NCBI GenBank assembly: GCA_903861645.1
Contig: CAIOVE010000019.1
Coordinates: forward strand, 1 to 64,000
Direction: 5' to 3'
Length of the DNA stretch: 64,000 bases
DNA from: an uncultured Hyphomicrobiales bacterium
Lineage (GTDB): Bacteria; Pseudomonadota; Alphaproteobacteria; Rhizobiales; Beijerinckiaceae
The notes under the pieces were generated by a model. The model was not told where the DNA came from. It saw nothing but the letters and a program-made list of their open reading frames with translations, and made no database searches. Made by a program: the position numbers and the translations under genes. This document shows positions 37,167 through 45,038 of this stretch, piece after piece; position 1 is the first letter of the stretch, and the number at the start of each line of letters is the position of its first letter.

Positions 37167-37176
37167 GGCGCTTCCG

Positions 37177-37470
37177 TCATTTGGGTTGCGAGGCGTACCA
37201 GGCGGCGATGGCGGCGATTTCATCGTCGCCAAGGCCCTTCGCGATACGATCCATGATCGTGGCCGCGCGAGCACCGCTCTTGTAGGCGCGCATGGCGGAC
37301 TCAATGTCCGTCGCGGGCAAGCCGACAAGCCGGACGGCGGGCGTGTCGACGCCAGCGGCGCCGGGATGACAGCCCGAACAAGATAGCGCGCCGGCCGGCG
37401 CGTCGGCCGCCCGGGCGAAACCCGGAATGGCCAAAGCCGCGATCAGCGCCGCGAGCGCAGAGAACCGCAT
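37177..37470 (-). CDS. Small c-type cytochrome, partner of SoxF (SoxE/FccA-like)
   Basis: A 97-residue monohaem cytochrome with a signal peptide ending in FARAAD, haem motif CSGCH, and a C-terminal MDRIAKGLGDDEIAAIAAWYASQ typical of class I cytochromes. Its position 10 bases before soxF marks it as the cytochrome subunit of the flavocytochrome c. It could also accept electrons from the exported molybdenum hydroxylase encoded just upstream, which lacks its own cytochrome. The ATG at 37470 follows GGGGAATGCGTTG; an adjacent TTG is less likely. Confidence 0.85.
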   Translation of the reverse strand: MRFSALAALIAALAIPGFARAADAPAGALSCSGCHPGAAGVDTPAVRLVGLPATDIESAMRAYKSGARAATIMDRIAKGLGDDEIAAIAAWYASQPK

Positions 37471-37483
37471 CAACGCATTCCCC

Positions 37484-37496
37484 GTTTAAATTAAAC
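37484..37496. promoter_or_regulatory. 13-base AT palindrome before the sox cluster
   Basis: GTTTAAATTAAAC is a perfect inverted repeat (GTTTAA-A-TTAAAC) 14 bases upstream of the cytochrome gene that heads the sox cluster, in otherwise GC-rich DNA. It overlaps the tail of a hairpin. An ArsR- or other repressor operator is possible. Confidence 0.4.
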
Positions 37497-37532
37497 TCGC
37501 CGCCCAGCCCGCGATCGAGGCGGGGCGGCGAG
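37496..37532 (-). terminator. Terminator or attenuator between the molybdenum hydroxylase and sox genes
   Basis: CTCGCCGCCC (37496-37505) and GGGCGGCGAG (37523-37532) form a perfect 10-pair stem with a 17-base loop, four bases after the stop codon of the large hydroxylase subunit. On the minus strand TTTAATTTAAA follows. It probably ends or attenuates the upstream transcript. Confidence 0.55.
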
Positions 37533-37536
37533 ACGA

Positions 37537-39696
37537 TCAGACCGCCGCCAAATCCTGGTTCATCAACGGGAAGGAGCGAACGCGCTTGCCGGTGGCCGCG
37601 AAAATCGCGTTGAGCACGGCGGGCGCGGCGACCGAAATCGTCGGCTCGCCAACGCCGCCCCAGAACCCGCCCGACGGCATGACGATGACCTCGACCTTCG
37701 GCATCTCGGCGATGCGCATGACGTTATAGGTATCGAAGTTCGTCTGCTCCACCGCGCCATTCTTGACGGAGATCTCGCCATAGAGCAGCGCCGACAGACC
37801 ATAGACAAAGGAGCCCATGACCTGACGCTCGATCTGCGCCGGGTTGACCGCGTAGCCGGGGTCGGTCGCCGCGACGATGCGATGAATTTTCAGCCGACCG
37901 TCGGTGACGGACACTTCCGCGCAGGCCGCGACATAACTGCCGAACGTATGCATCGACGCCAGACCCTGGAAGACGCCCTTTGGCGCCTTGCCGTAGCCAG
38001 CCTTCGCCGCCACCGCGTTGAGCACGGCCAGTTGCTTGGGCTTCAGCAGCTTGCGCCTGAACTCAAGCGGGCTCTGGCCGGCGGCGTGGGCGAGCTCATC
38101 GATGAAGCTCTCGACGTAGATGGCGTTGTGGTTGGAATTCACGCCACGCCAGAAGCCAGCCGTGAGATGCGTGTTGCGCATCGCGTGGTCGATGAGAACG
38201 TTCGGAATGTTGTAACCGAACGCGCCCTCGGGGCTGGAGGCGGTGAGGCCCTGGAACGTCGCCGGGTCCATGCCGTTTTCCAGACGCTCGGGGGCGAGCG
38301 AAGCCAGAATGGACTGGCCGGAAATACGCATTTTCCAGGCGGTTACGTTGCCCGCCGCGTCGAGACCCGCGGTGAGCTTGCACTGGGTGATCGGATGATA
38401 TGAGCAGTGGGTCATATCCTCCTCGCGCGTCCAGAGCAGCTTGACCGGCACGCCGGGCATCTGCTTGGCGATGTTGACCGCCTGCGCGACATAGTCGGCG
38501 CGACCGCGGCGACCGAAACCGCCGCCGAGCTGCGTCTTGTAAACCTCGCACTTGGCGGCCGGCAGGCCAGAGGTCGCGATGGTGACGGCGAGCGCCGCTT
38601 CCGCGTTCTGTGTCGGGCACCAGACTTCGCACTTGTCGGCGGTCCACAGCGCCGTGGCGTTCATGGGCTCCATGGTCGCGTGGTTCTGGAAGGAATAGGC
38701 GTAGACCGCCTCGACCTTCTTGACCGCGCCGGCCAGCGCCTCCTTCACATCGCCGTTCTTGTTGCCGACATAAGCCTGCTCGGCGTCGAGGCCTTCCTTC
38801 AACATGGCCGCGATGGACTGGCTGGACACGTTGGCGTTCGGGCCCTCGTCCCAGACCACGGGCAAGGCGGCGACCGCCTGCTTGGCGTTCCAGAAATTGT
38901 CGGCGACGACGGCGACGCCGCTCTCGCCCACCTGCACGACCTTCTTGACGCCGCGCATGCCCTCGACGCGCGAGGCGTCGAAGCTCTTCACCTTGCCGCC
39001 GTTGACAGGGCAATCGCGAATGGCCGCGATCAACATGCCCGGCAATTTAACGTCGATGCCGAACATGTGCTTGCCGACGACCTTGTCGGCGGTGTCGAGG
39101 CGCTTCAGGCGCTTGCCGGCGATTTTCCAGTCCTTGGGATCCTTCAGCGGCACGGTTTTCGGGTCAGGCGCGGTCAGCTTGGCGGCGGCCTCGGCGACCT
39201 TGCCGTAGGTCGTCTTGCGACCGGAGGCCTTGTGCGAAATGACGCCCTTGTCGACCGCGCATTCGGCCGGATTGACTTTCCATGCGTCGGCGGCGGCCTG
39301 CACGAGCATCATGCGCGCGGCGGCGCCACCCTTGCGGACATATTCCTGCGATGTGCGGATGGCCTGGCTGCCGGTTGAGTTCATCGCGCCCCAGACACGC
39401 TTGCGCGCCAGGTTCTGGCCGGGCGTCGGGTATTCGGTGGTCACCTTCGACCAGTCGCATTCAAGCTCCTCGGCGACGAGCTGGGCGAGGCCGGTCAGGC
39501 TGCCCTGCCCCATGTCGGGGCGCACCACGCGCACGACGACGGTATCGTCGGGCTTGACGACGACCCAGGCGTTGACCTCGGGGGTCGCGTCGGCCGCGTT
39601 GGCGGCGGAAGGCACGGTGAAGCCAAGGGACAGTCCGCCCGCGGCGCCGGCGCCAACGAGGAAGGAACGACGGTTAACTCGCGTGATCGCGTTCAT
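37537..39696 (-). CDS. Exported xanthine dehydrogenase-family molybdopterin subunit (IorB-like)
   Basis: A 719-residue molybdenum hydroxylase large subunit. The Tat signal NRRSFLVGAGAAGGLSLGF shows periplasmic location. VVRPDMGQGSLTGLAQLVAEE, QLGGGFGRRGRADYV and the C-terminal GVGEP, with the expected catalytic glutamate at E684, are family landmarks. The arrangement matches isoquinoline 1-oxidoreductase beta subunits and related aldehyde or N-heterocycle dehydrogenases. The small 2Fe-2S subunit is encoded 13 bases upstream. No FAD subunit is present, as expected for this periplasmic type. The substrate is unknown. Confidence 0.88.
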   Translation of the reverse strand: MNAITRVNRRSFLVGAGAAGGLSLGFTVPSAANAADATPEVNAWVVVKPDDTVVVRVVRPDMGQGSLTGLAQLVAEELECDWSKVTTEYPTPGQNLARKRVWGAMNSTGSQAIRTSQEYVRKGGAAARMMLVQAAADAWKVNPAECAVDKGVISHKASGRKTTYGKVAEAAAKLTAPDPKTVPLKDPKDWKIAGKRLKRLDTADKVVGKHMFGIDVKLPGMLIAAIRDCPVNGGKVKSFDASRVEGMRGVKKVVQVGESGVAVVADNFWNAKQAVAALPVVWDEGPNANVSSQSIAAMLKEGLDAEQAYVGNKNGDVKEALAGAVKKVEAVYAYSFQNHATMEPMNATALWTADKCEVWCPTQNAEAALAVTIATSGLPAAKCEVYKTQLGGGFGRRGRADYVAQAVNIAKQMPGVPVKLLWTREEDMTHCSYHPITQCKLTAGLDAAGNVTAWKMRISGQSILASLAPERLENGMDPATFQGLTASSPEGAFGYNIPNVLIDHAMRNTHLTAGFWRGVNSNHNAIYVESFIDELAHAAGQSPLEFRRKLLKPKQLAVLNAVAAKAGYGKAPKGVFQGLASMHTFGSYVAACAEVSVTDGRLKIHRIVAATDPGYAVNPAQIERQVMGSFVYGLSALLYGEISVKNGAVEQTNFDTYNVMRIAEMPKVEVIVMPSGGFWGGVGEPTISVAAPAVLNAIFAATGKRVRSFPLMNQDLAAV

Positions 39697-39709
39697 GGTC
39701 GTTTCTCCC

Positions 39710-40159
39710 TCAGGCCTTGGCCGCGGCGTGAATGGATTCGCGGACCTGCTGGAAGGTGCCGCAACGACAGATATTGGTGATGGCCGCGTCGATGTCGGCG
39801 TCCGTCGGCTTCGGCTTGTCCTTGAGCAGCGCCGAGACAGCCATGATCATGCCGCTCTGGCAGTAGCCGCATTGCGGCACGTCGTTATCGACCCAGGCCT
39901 TCTGGACCTTGGTGAGCTTACCGTCGATCGCGAGACCCTCGATCGTCGTGATCTTCTTGCCTACGGCGCCGCTGACGGGGAACGAGCAGGAACGCGTGGC
40001 GACGCCATCGATCTGAACGGTGCAGCAGCCGCACTGCGCGATGCCGCAGCCATACTTGGTGCCGGTAAGGCCCAGCGTATCGCGAATCACCCACAGCAGC
40101 GGCGTGCGCGGATCGACATCCGCCTGCATCTGCTTGCCGTTAACCGTCAACACCGTCAT
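39710..40159 (-). CDS. 2Fe-2S subunit of the molybdenum hydroxylase (IorA-like)
   Basis: A 149-residue protein with two 2Fe-2S clusters. The plant-type cluster is in [14 protein letters not shown] plus a later Cys (RSCSFPV). The helical-domain cluster uses CGYCQSG and ICRCGT. It has no signal peptide and is presumably carried across the membrane by the Tat signal of its partner. It is the first gene of a two-gene operon, 108 bases after the liv genes on the same strand, so read-through from the transporter is possible. Confidence 0.92.
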   Translation of the reverse strand: MTVLTVNGKQMQADVDPRTPLLWVIRDTLGLTGTKYGCGIAQCGCCTVQIDGVATRSCSFPVSGAVGKKITTIEGLAIDGKLTKVQKAWVDNDVPQCGYCQSGMIMAVSALLKDKPKPTDADIDAAITNICRCGTFQQVRESIHAAAKA

Positions 40160-40267
40160 GCGCCACCCTCCCGAATGAACGCCCGCCTTTGGCGGTCCGT
40201 TCGTTATCCCAATCGTCGCGTTCCTAGCCCGAGTGACGGCCGAACGCCAATCCCAATTTGGTGATCG

Positions 40268-40987
40268 CTAGCCGGCCGCCTCGACCTTGAGGCCGACAAA
40301 ACGGTCGAGGAGCGCGCGGTCCGACCGCAGGCGCGCGGAGTCGTCGCGATGCACGATGCGGCCCCGCTCGATCACCACTGCCGCGGCTGTCGCCGCCAGC
40401 GCCAGATCGGCGTGCTGCTCGACCAGAATGAAACCCATTTCGCCATCGGCCGTCATGCGGCCGATCGCGGCGGTCAATTCCTCGACGATGATTGGCGCGA
40501 GGCCCTCCAGCGGCTCGTCTAGGATCAACAGTCGCGGATTGGTCATCAGCGCGCGGGCGAAGGCGAGCATCTGCTGCTCGCCGCCCGACAGATGATTGCC
40601 GCGGTTGCCGCGCCTTTCCTGAAGGCGAGGGAACATGCGGTACATCGAGGCGAGATCCCAGCGGCCGGGCCGCGCGGCCACGGTGAGGTTTTCCTCGACC
40701 GACAGCGAGGGGAAGATTTCGCGCTCCTGGGCCACCCAGCCAATGCCCGCGAGCGCGCGGCGGTGGGCGGGCAGGCGCGTGATGTCGACGCCATCCAATA
40801 CGATGCGTCCGCCGGATAGATTGGTATGCCCCATGATCGTCAGCATGAGCGTCGACTTGCCGACGCCGTTGCGACCAAGCACGGCGAGCCCTCCGCGCGC
40901 GGGAACCTCCAGCGAGACGCCATCGAGCACGACGGCCTCGCCATACCCGGCGCGCACGTTCTCCAGAACGAGAATGGGATCAGCCAT
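40268..40987 (-). CDS. livF: Branched-chain amino acid-type ABC transporter ATPase LivF
   Basis: A 239-residue ATPase: Walker A GRNGVGKST, WVAQEREIFPSLSVEENL (a LivF landmark), signature LSGGEQQMLAFARAL, Walker B LLILDEPLEGLAP, then an HADLAL switch region. The start overlaps the livG stop by eight bases. It is the last gene of a five-gene uptake operon. The substrate may be an aromatic or other carboxylic acid rather than leucine, as in many soil bacteria. Confidence 0.93.
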   Translation of the reverse strand: MADPILVLENVRAGYGEAVVLDGVSLEVPARGGLAVLGRNGVGKSTLMLTIMGHTNLSGGRIVLDGVDITRLPAHRRALAGIGWVAQEREIFPSLSVEENLTVAARPGRWDLASMYRMFPRLQERRGNRGNHLSGGEQQMLAFARALMTNPRLLILDEPLEGLAPIIVEELTAAIGRMTADGEMGFILVEQHADLALAATAAAVVIERGRIVHRDDSARLRSDRALLDRFVGLKVEAAG

Positions 40988-41732
40988 GGCCAGCCTTGCC
41001 GAGATAGACTTCGCGAACCCTTTCGTCGGCGGCGATTTCCGCCGGCGTTCCTTCCAGCAAAAGGCGACCGCCGACCAGCACCAGAATACGGCTGGCGAAG
41101 CGAAACACCACGTCCATGTCGTGTTCGATGAAGAAAATCGTGAGTTCGCGCGACAGCCCGTCGATCACCGTGAACAGCTCGCCGCTGTCCTCCTTCGGCA
41201 CGCCGGCAGCGGGTTCGTCGAGCAGCAGCACCTTCGGCTTGGTCGCCAGCGCCAGCGCGATCTCCAGCAGGCGTTGCTGCCCGTAGGCCAGCTCGCGGGT
41301 TTCACGATAACAGACATGGGCGATGCGCAGGGATTTCAGAATATCGTGCGCTTCCTCGATGGCCTCGCGCTTCGTCGCCAGCCGGCTCAGGAAATCTCGC
41401 GACTCGCCGCGCCGCTCGCAGACGGCCAGTGTCACCGCCTCCAGCGGGTTGAGCCGCGGAAACAGCGAATTGATCTGGAATGTCCGCACGAGTCCGCGGC
41501 GCACCCGCTGTTGCGGCGGCATGCGGGTCACGTCCTCGCCGCCGAGACGAATTTCGCCGCCGTCGGGTTCGATCATGCCGGTGAGCAGATTGATCAGCGT
41601 CGTCTTGCCGGCGCCATTCGGCCCGATCAGCGCGCAACGCTCGCCGACGGGTAGTTCAAACGAAATGTCGCCCGCCACGACCAGCGAGCCGAAGCGTTTG
41701 TTGATGCCCTTCGCGGAAAGCGCCGCCGTCAT
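40980..41732 (-). CDS. livG: Branched-chain amino acid-type ABC transporter ATPase LivG
   Basis: A 250-residue ATPase starting MTAALSAKGINKRFG. It has Walker [10 protein letters not shown], the LivG landmark RRGLVRTFQINSLFP, the unusual signature LAYGQQRLLEIALAL (as in LivG proteins) and Walker B VLLLDEPAAGVPKED. The ATG at 41732 overlaps the livM stop (ATGA). A longer reading frame extends upstream into livM but has no homology. Confidence 0.93.
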   Translation of the reverse strand: MTAALSAKGINKRFGSLVVAGDISFELPVGERCALIGPNGAGKTTLINLLTGMIEPDGGEIRLGGEDVTRMPPQQRVRRGLVRTFQINSLFPRLNPLEAVTLAVCERRGESRDFLSRLATKREAIEEAHDILKSLRIAHVCYRETRELAYGQQRLLEIALALATKPKVLLLDEPAAGVPKEDSGELFTVIDGLSRELTIFFIEHDMDVVFRFASRILVLVGGRLLLEGTPAEIAADERVREVYLGKAGHG

Positions 41733-42727
41733 GTTCCGCGCCTCCCAAGCAGGCCACCGAGTTTCTTGACGCCGCCCACGATGCCGTTGGGCAGGAACAC
41801 GACGACGGCGACTAGCAAAAGGCCAATCCAGAAATACCAGTATTGCGGATTGATGTCGGAGAACTGGTCGCGCGCGACCATGTAGATCAGCGCGCCGACA
41901 AGCCCGCCGTACAACTGCCCGACGCCGCCAAGGATCAACATCACGAGCACGTCGGCGGAGCGCTGGAAGCTGAGGGTTTCGAGCGACACGGTTTCGGTCG
42001 TCTCGGTCAGAAGCGCGCCGGCGACGCCCGCGATGAAGGCGGCGATGGTGAACACGGTGCGCACATGCGCGTGGTTCCGCGCGCCGATCGCCAGCATGCG
42101 CGTCGAGTTCTCGCGGATGCCCTGAAGCGAAAGGCCGAAGGGCGAATTGACCATGCGCCGGACGAGCAGAAAGAACAGGAACGTTACGATCAGCGCGTAC
42201 CAGTAGGCGGTGACGCCATAAAGATCGAAACGGAACAGGCCGAGGATCGGCCAGGTCTTGACGCCTTGCAGGCCATCCGCGCCGCCCGTCAGCCATCCCA
42301 TGGAATTGGCCGCTTCCGCCACGATCTGGTCGAGACCGAGCGTGATCATGATGAGGGCGAGACCGCGGAACCGGGCGACGATGAAACTCGCGCCAAACCC
42401 AACGACGCCAGCAACAAGGCCGCCAATGAGAAGGCCAGTTAGAGGCTCCCCCCAGCCATGCTTGGAGGCGATGCCGGTGGCGTAGGCGCCAAGGCCGAAG
42501 AAAGCCGCGTGTCCAAGCGAGACAATGCCGGCGTATCCGAGGATCAGATCGAGCGACAGCGCGAAAAGGCCGGTGATCAGGATCTGCCCGGCGAGCTGGA
42601 GATAATCCGCCGCAATGAAATAGGGCGTGATGGCGGCGAGCCAGAAAACGATCTCCACAGGACGCCAGCGGGCGCGGGCTGCGAGGAATTCGGTGGGACC
42701 GATATCGGCGGGCGTGGCGAGGCTCAT
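41729..42727 (-). CDS. livM: Branched-chain amino acid-type ABC transporter permease LivM
   Basis: A 332-residue permease with about ten hydrophobic segments. LILGYAGIVSLGHAAFFGLGAYA is the family hallmark, and SPFGLSLQGIRENSTRMLAIG is the coupling loop. I start at the ATG at 42727 (MSLATPADIG), two bases after the livH stop; an upstream start would run inside livH. It pairs with LivH to form the membrane channel. Confidence 0.92.
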   Translation of the reverse strand: MSLATPADIGPTEFLAARARWRPVEIVFWLAAITPYFIAADYLQLAGQILITGLFALSLDLILGYAGIVSLGHAAFFGLGAYATGIASKHGWGEPLTGLLIGGLVAGVVGFGASFIVARFRGLALIMITLGLDQIVAEAANSMGWLTGGADGLQGVKTWPILGLFRFDLYGVTAYWYALIVTFLFFLLVRRMVNSPFGLSLQGIRENSTRMLAIGARNHAHVRTVFTIAAFIAGVAGALLTETTETVSLETLSFQRSADVLVMLILGGVGQLYGGLVGALIYMVARDQFSDINPQYWYFWIGLLLVAVVVFLPNGIVGGVKKLGGLLGRRGT

Positions 42728-42729
42728 GG

Positions 42730-43593
42730 TCAGCGCTTCCCGAACAGGCCGATGGGACGCCACATCAGCAATCCAACCATCAGGACGTAAATGAGAAAGG
42801 CGCTCACCTGCGGGACATAATATTTGCCGGCGATATCGCTGACACCCAGCAACACCGCCGCGGCGAAGGTTCCGCCGATGGAGCCCATGCCGCCCAGCGA
42901 GACGACGATGAGCACATAGATGAGATAGGTCAGCGCGAAGGAATGATCGAGGCCAACGACCTCGATGGCGAGCGAACCGCCCAGCCCCGCCAGCCCGCTG
43001 CCCAGCGCGAAGGTAAGCGCGAAAATCCAGTCCACGTTGATGCCGAGGCCACGCGCCATGCGTTGGTTGTCCACGGCGGCGCGCACGCGCGCCCCGAAGC
43101 GCGTGTATTCAAGCGCCCCCACGAGAACGGCTGTCACCGCCAGCGCCACGACTATGAGGAAGGCGCGATAGACGCCGAAGTTCTGGCCGCCGATCAACAC
43201 GCTGCCGCGAATCCACGACGGCAGCCGCACCGGCTGCTGCTCGGTGCCGAAGGTATAGGCCGCGATGGCGATGGACATGAAGACGACGCCGATCGTCAGC
43301 AGGCATTGATCGAGATCGCCCGACCGATAAAAGCGGCGGAACAGGATTCGTTCCAGCACGACGGAGACCGCCGCGGCCGCGAGAAAGGCGACAGGCAGCG
43401 TGGCGAGAAACGGCCACCCGAACTTGTTGATCAGCGTGACGGTGACAAACCCGCCCAGCATGCCGAAGGCGCAATGCGCGAGGTTGACGAAATTCATCAT
43501 GCCCAGCGTGACCGACATTCCCACCGACAGCAGGAACAGCAGCATGCCGTAGGCGAATCCGTCGTAAAGCACGCCGATGACGGGACCGATCAT
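42730..43593 (-). CDS. livH: Branched-chain amino acid-type ABC transporter permease LivH
   Basis: A 287-residue permease. GMSVTLGMMNFVNLAHCAFGMLGGF is the family hallmark near the N-terminus, and ARVRAAVDNQRMARGLGINV is the cytoplasmic coupling loop. It follows the binding-protein gene by 99 bases, which contain no obvious terminator, and precedes livM by two bases. Confidence 0.92.
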   Translation of the reverse strand: MIGPVIGVLYDGFAYGMLLFLLSVGMSVTLGMMNFVNLAHCAFGMLGGFVTVTLINKFGWPFLATLPVAFLAAAAVSVVLERILFRRFYRSGDLDQCLLTIGVVFMSIAIAAYTFGTEQQPVRLPSWIRGSVLIGGQNFGVYRAFLIVVALAVTAVLVGALEYTRFGARVRAAVDNQRMARGLGINVDWIFALTFALGSGLAGLGGSLAIEVVGLDHSFALTYLIYVLIVVSLGGMGSIGGTFAAAVLLGVSDIAGKYYVPQVSAFLIYVLMVGLLMWRPIGLFGKR

Positions 43594-43692
43594 CGCAACC
43601 CTGTCGCAGGACTAAATATCGGAAAGTGGCGGAGGAAAACGCGCGCCGCCCTCTCCGAGTTCATCGAAGAGGGCGACCACCTGGAACAGGGC

Positions 43693-44877
43693 TTACTTGG
43701 CGCCCGCCTTCATCTTTTCCTTGACGGGATCCTTGACGTTTTCGACCTTGTCGAACTCGACATTGATCAGCTGTCCATCGACCTTCTCGACGCGGCGGAT
43801 ATAGACCGTCTCGACGACATCGCGGGTTTCCGGATCGATCGACATCGGGCCGCGCGGGCTCTCCCAGGCCATGCCCTTGGCCGCGGCGATGAGGGATTCG
43901 CCATCCGCCTTGCCACCGGTCTTTTCAAGCGCCTTGTAAATCAATTGCGCGCCGTCATAACCGCCTATGGAGAAGATATCAGGCTCGCGGTTATACGCCT
44001 CGCGGTATTCCTTCACGAATTGCGCGTTCATCGGCGACTTGTGCGAATAATCGTACATGGCGGCGGTGATGATGCCGATCGACAGGTCGCCCATGCTCTT
44101 GATCGCGGTGATGCCGGTCAATTCGTCCTGACCGAGGATCTTGATCTTGCTGGTGTCGACGCCACGCTCGGCGAGCGCCTTGCCAATCGCCGCCGGCTGG
44201 GTGCCGCCCGGCGTCCAGATGTAGATCGCGTCGGGGTTGGTGTCCTTGGCGGCCTGGATATAGGCGGAGAAATCGAGCGCCGCGACGGGGAACTTCGTCG
44301 CGCCGACGATCGTGCCGCCGGAACCCGTGAAAGCTTCCGTGAAGGCCGCGTCCGCGTCGAGGCCCGGTCCGAAATCGGAAACGAGCGTATAGACCTTCTT
44401 GATGCCGTTCTTGGCGGCCCAGCGTCCGAGCGCGTCGTTGAGCATCGGCGTGGTGACGGAGGTGCGGGCCATGTAGGGCGACTTCGTCGTGATGATCGAG
44501 GTCGCGGCGTTCATCACCACCATGAATTTCTTGGCCTCGGCGGAAATGTCACCGACGGCCAAGGCGTTCGGCGTGAGCTCGAAACCGCCGAGAATATCGA
44601 CCTTGTCGCGCACCACGAGTTCCTGACCGAGGCGCTTGGCGACGTCGGGCGCGATGCCGCCATTGTCCTTGCGGACGAACTCGATCTTGCGGCCGGCGAC
44701 GGTGTCGCCCTTCTGCTTCCAGAACAGCTTGAAGCCATTGTCGAGCTGAATGCCCGTGTCGGCGAACTGGCCTGTGTAGGAGACGATCATGCCGATCTTG
44801 ACGGGTTGCTGGGCGAACGCGCTGGACGCGATACCGACCGCGGCCACGCCGGCCAGCAGTGCAAAAGCCTTCCTCAT
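43693..44877 (-). CDS. Branched-chain amino acid-type ABC transporter substrate-binding protein
   Basis: A 394-residue periplasmic protein of the LivJ/LivK (peripla_BP_6) family. The signal peptide ends at SSAFAQQ. VKIGMIVSYTGQFADTG is the usual first strand, and FELTPNALAVGDISAEAKKF follows. It heads the livHMGF operon and has a strong AAGGAGGG ribosome binding site. A near-perfect 22-base palindrome lies just upstream. The ligand cannot be read from sequence; homologues near aromatic catabolic genes often bind aromatic acids or urea-like compounds. Confidence 0.9.
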   Translation of the reverse strand: MRKAFALLAGVAAVGIASSAFAQQPVKIGMIVSYTGQFADTGIQLDNGFKLFWKQKGDTVAGRKIEFVRKDNGGIAPDVAKRLGQELVVRDKVDILGGFELTPNALAVGDISAEAKKFMVVMNAATSIITTKSPYMARTSVTTPMLNDALGRWAAKNGIKKVYTLVSDFGPGLDADAAFTEAFTGSGGTIVGATKFPVAALDFSAYIQAAKDTNPDAIYIWTPGGTQPAAIGKALAERGVDTSKIKILGQDELTGITAIKSMGDLSIGIITAAMYDYSHKSPMNAQFVKEYREAYNREPDIFSIGGYDGAQLIYKALEKTGGKADGESLIAAAKGMAWESPRGPMSIDPETRDVVETVYIRRVEKVDGQLINVEFDKVENVKDPVKEKMKAGAK

Positions 44878-44893
44878 CTATCCCTCCTTGTGA

Positions 44894-44915
44894 CGATCAC
44901 GATAAATCGTGGTCG
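44894..44915. promoter_or_regulatory. 22-base palindrome in front of the liv operon
   Basis: CGATCACGAT (44894-44903) and ATCGTGGTCG (44906-44915) are inverted arms with one mismatch and a 2-base centre, 17 bases before the start codon and adjacent to the ribosome binding site. It could be a repressor operator or an RNA hairpin that limits translation. Confidence 0.4.
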
Positions 44916-45038
44916 GTTCCCTCGAAATTACGCCGGCCCCCAAGCCGGGTGAATTGCGGATGACGTTACGCGGGCCGGCCCGGTCGCACAAGCGGCGAAA
45001 AAGGCGACTTTTGATGGGCCCGCCCCCACGCCGTTCGG

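Noticed and set aside
37882-39378. Long plus-strand frames opposite the molybdenum hydroxylase
   Set aside because: These are shadow frames; the sense strand has the Tat signal, cofactor motifs and active-site glutamate.
40160-40267. A small CCGCC-TTT-GGCGG hairpin between livF and the 2Fe-2S subunit gene as a terminator
   Set aside because: The stem has only five pairs, with no T-run on the minus strand, so it does not support a transcript end.
42943-44952. A 669-codon plus-strand frame opposite livH and the liv binding protein
   Set aside because: It spans two genuine genes and their gap in antisense, with no domain or ribosome binding site.
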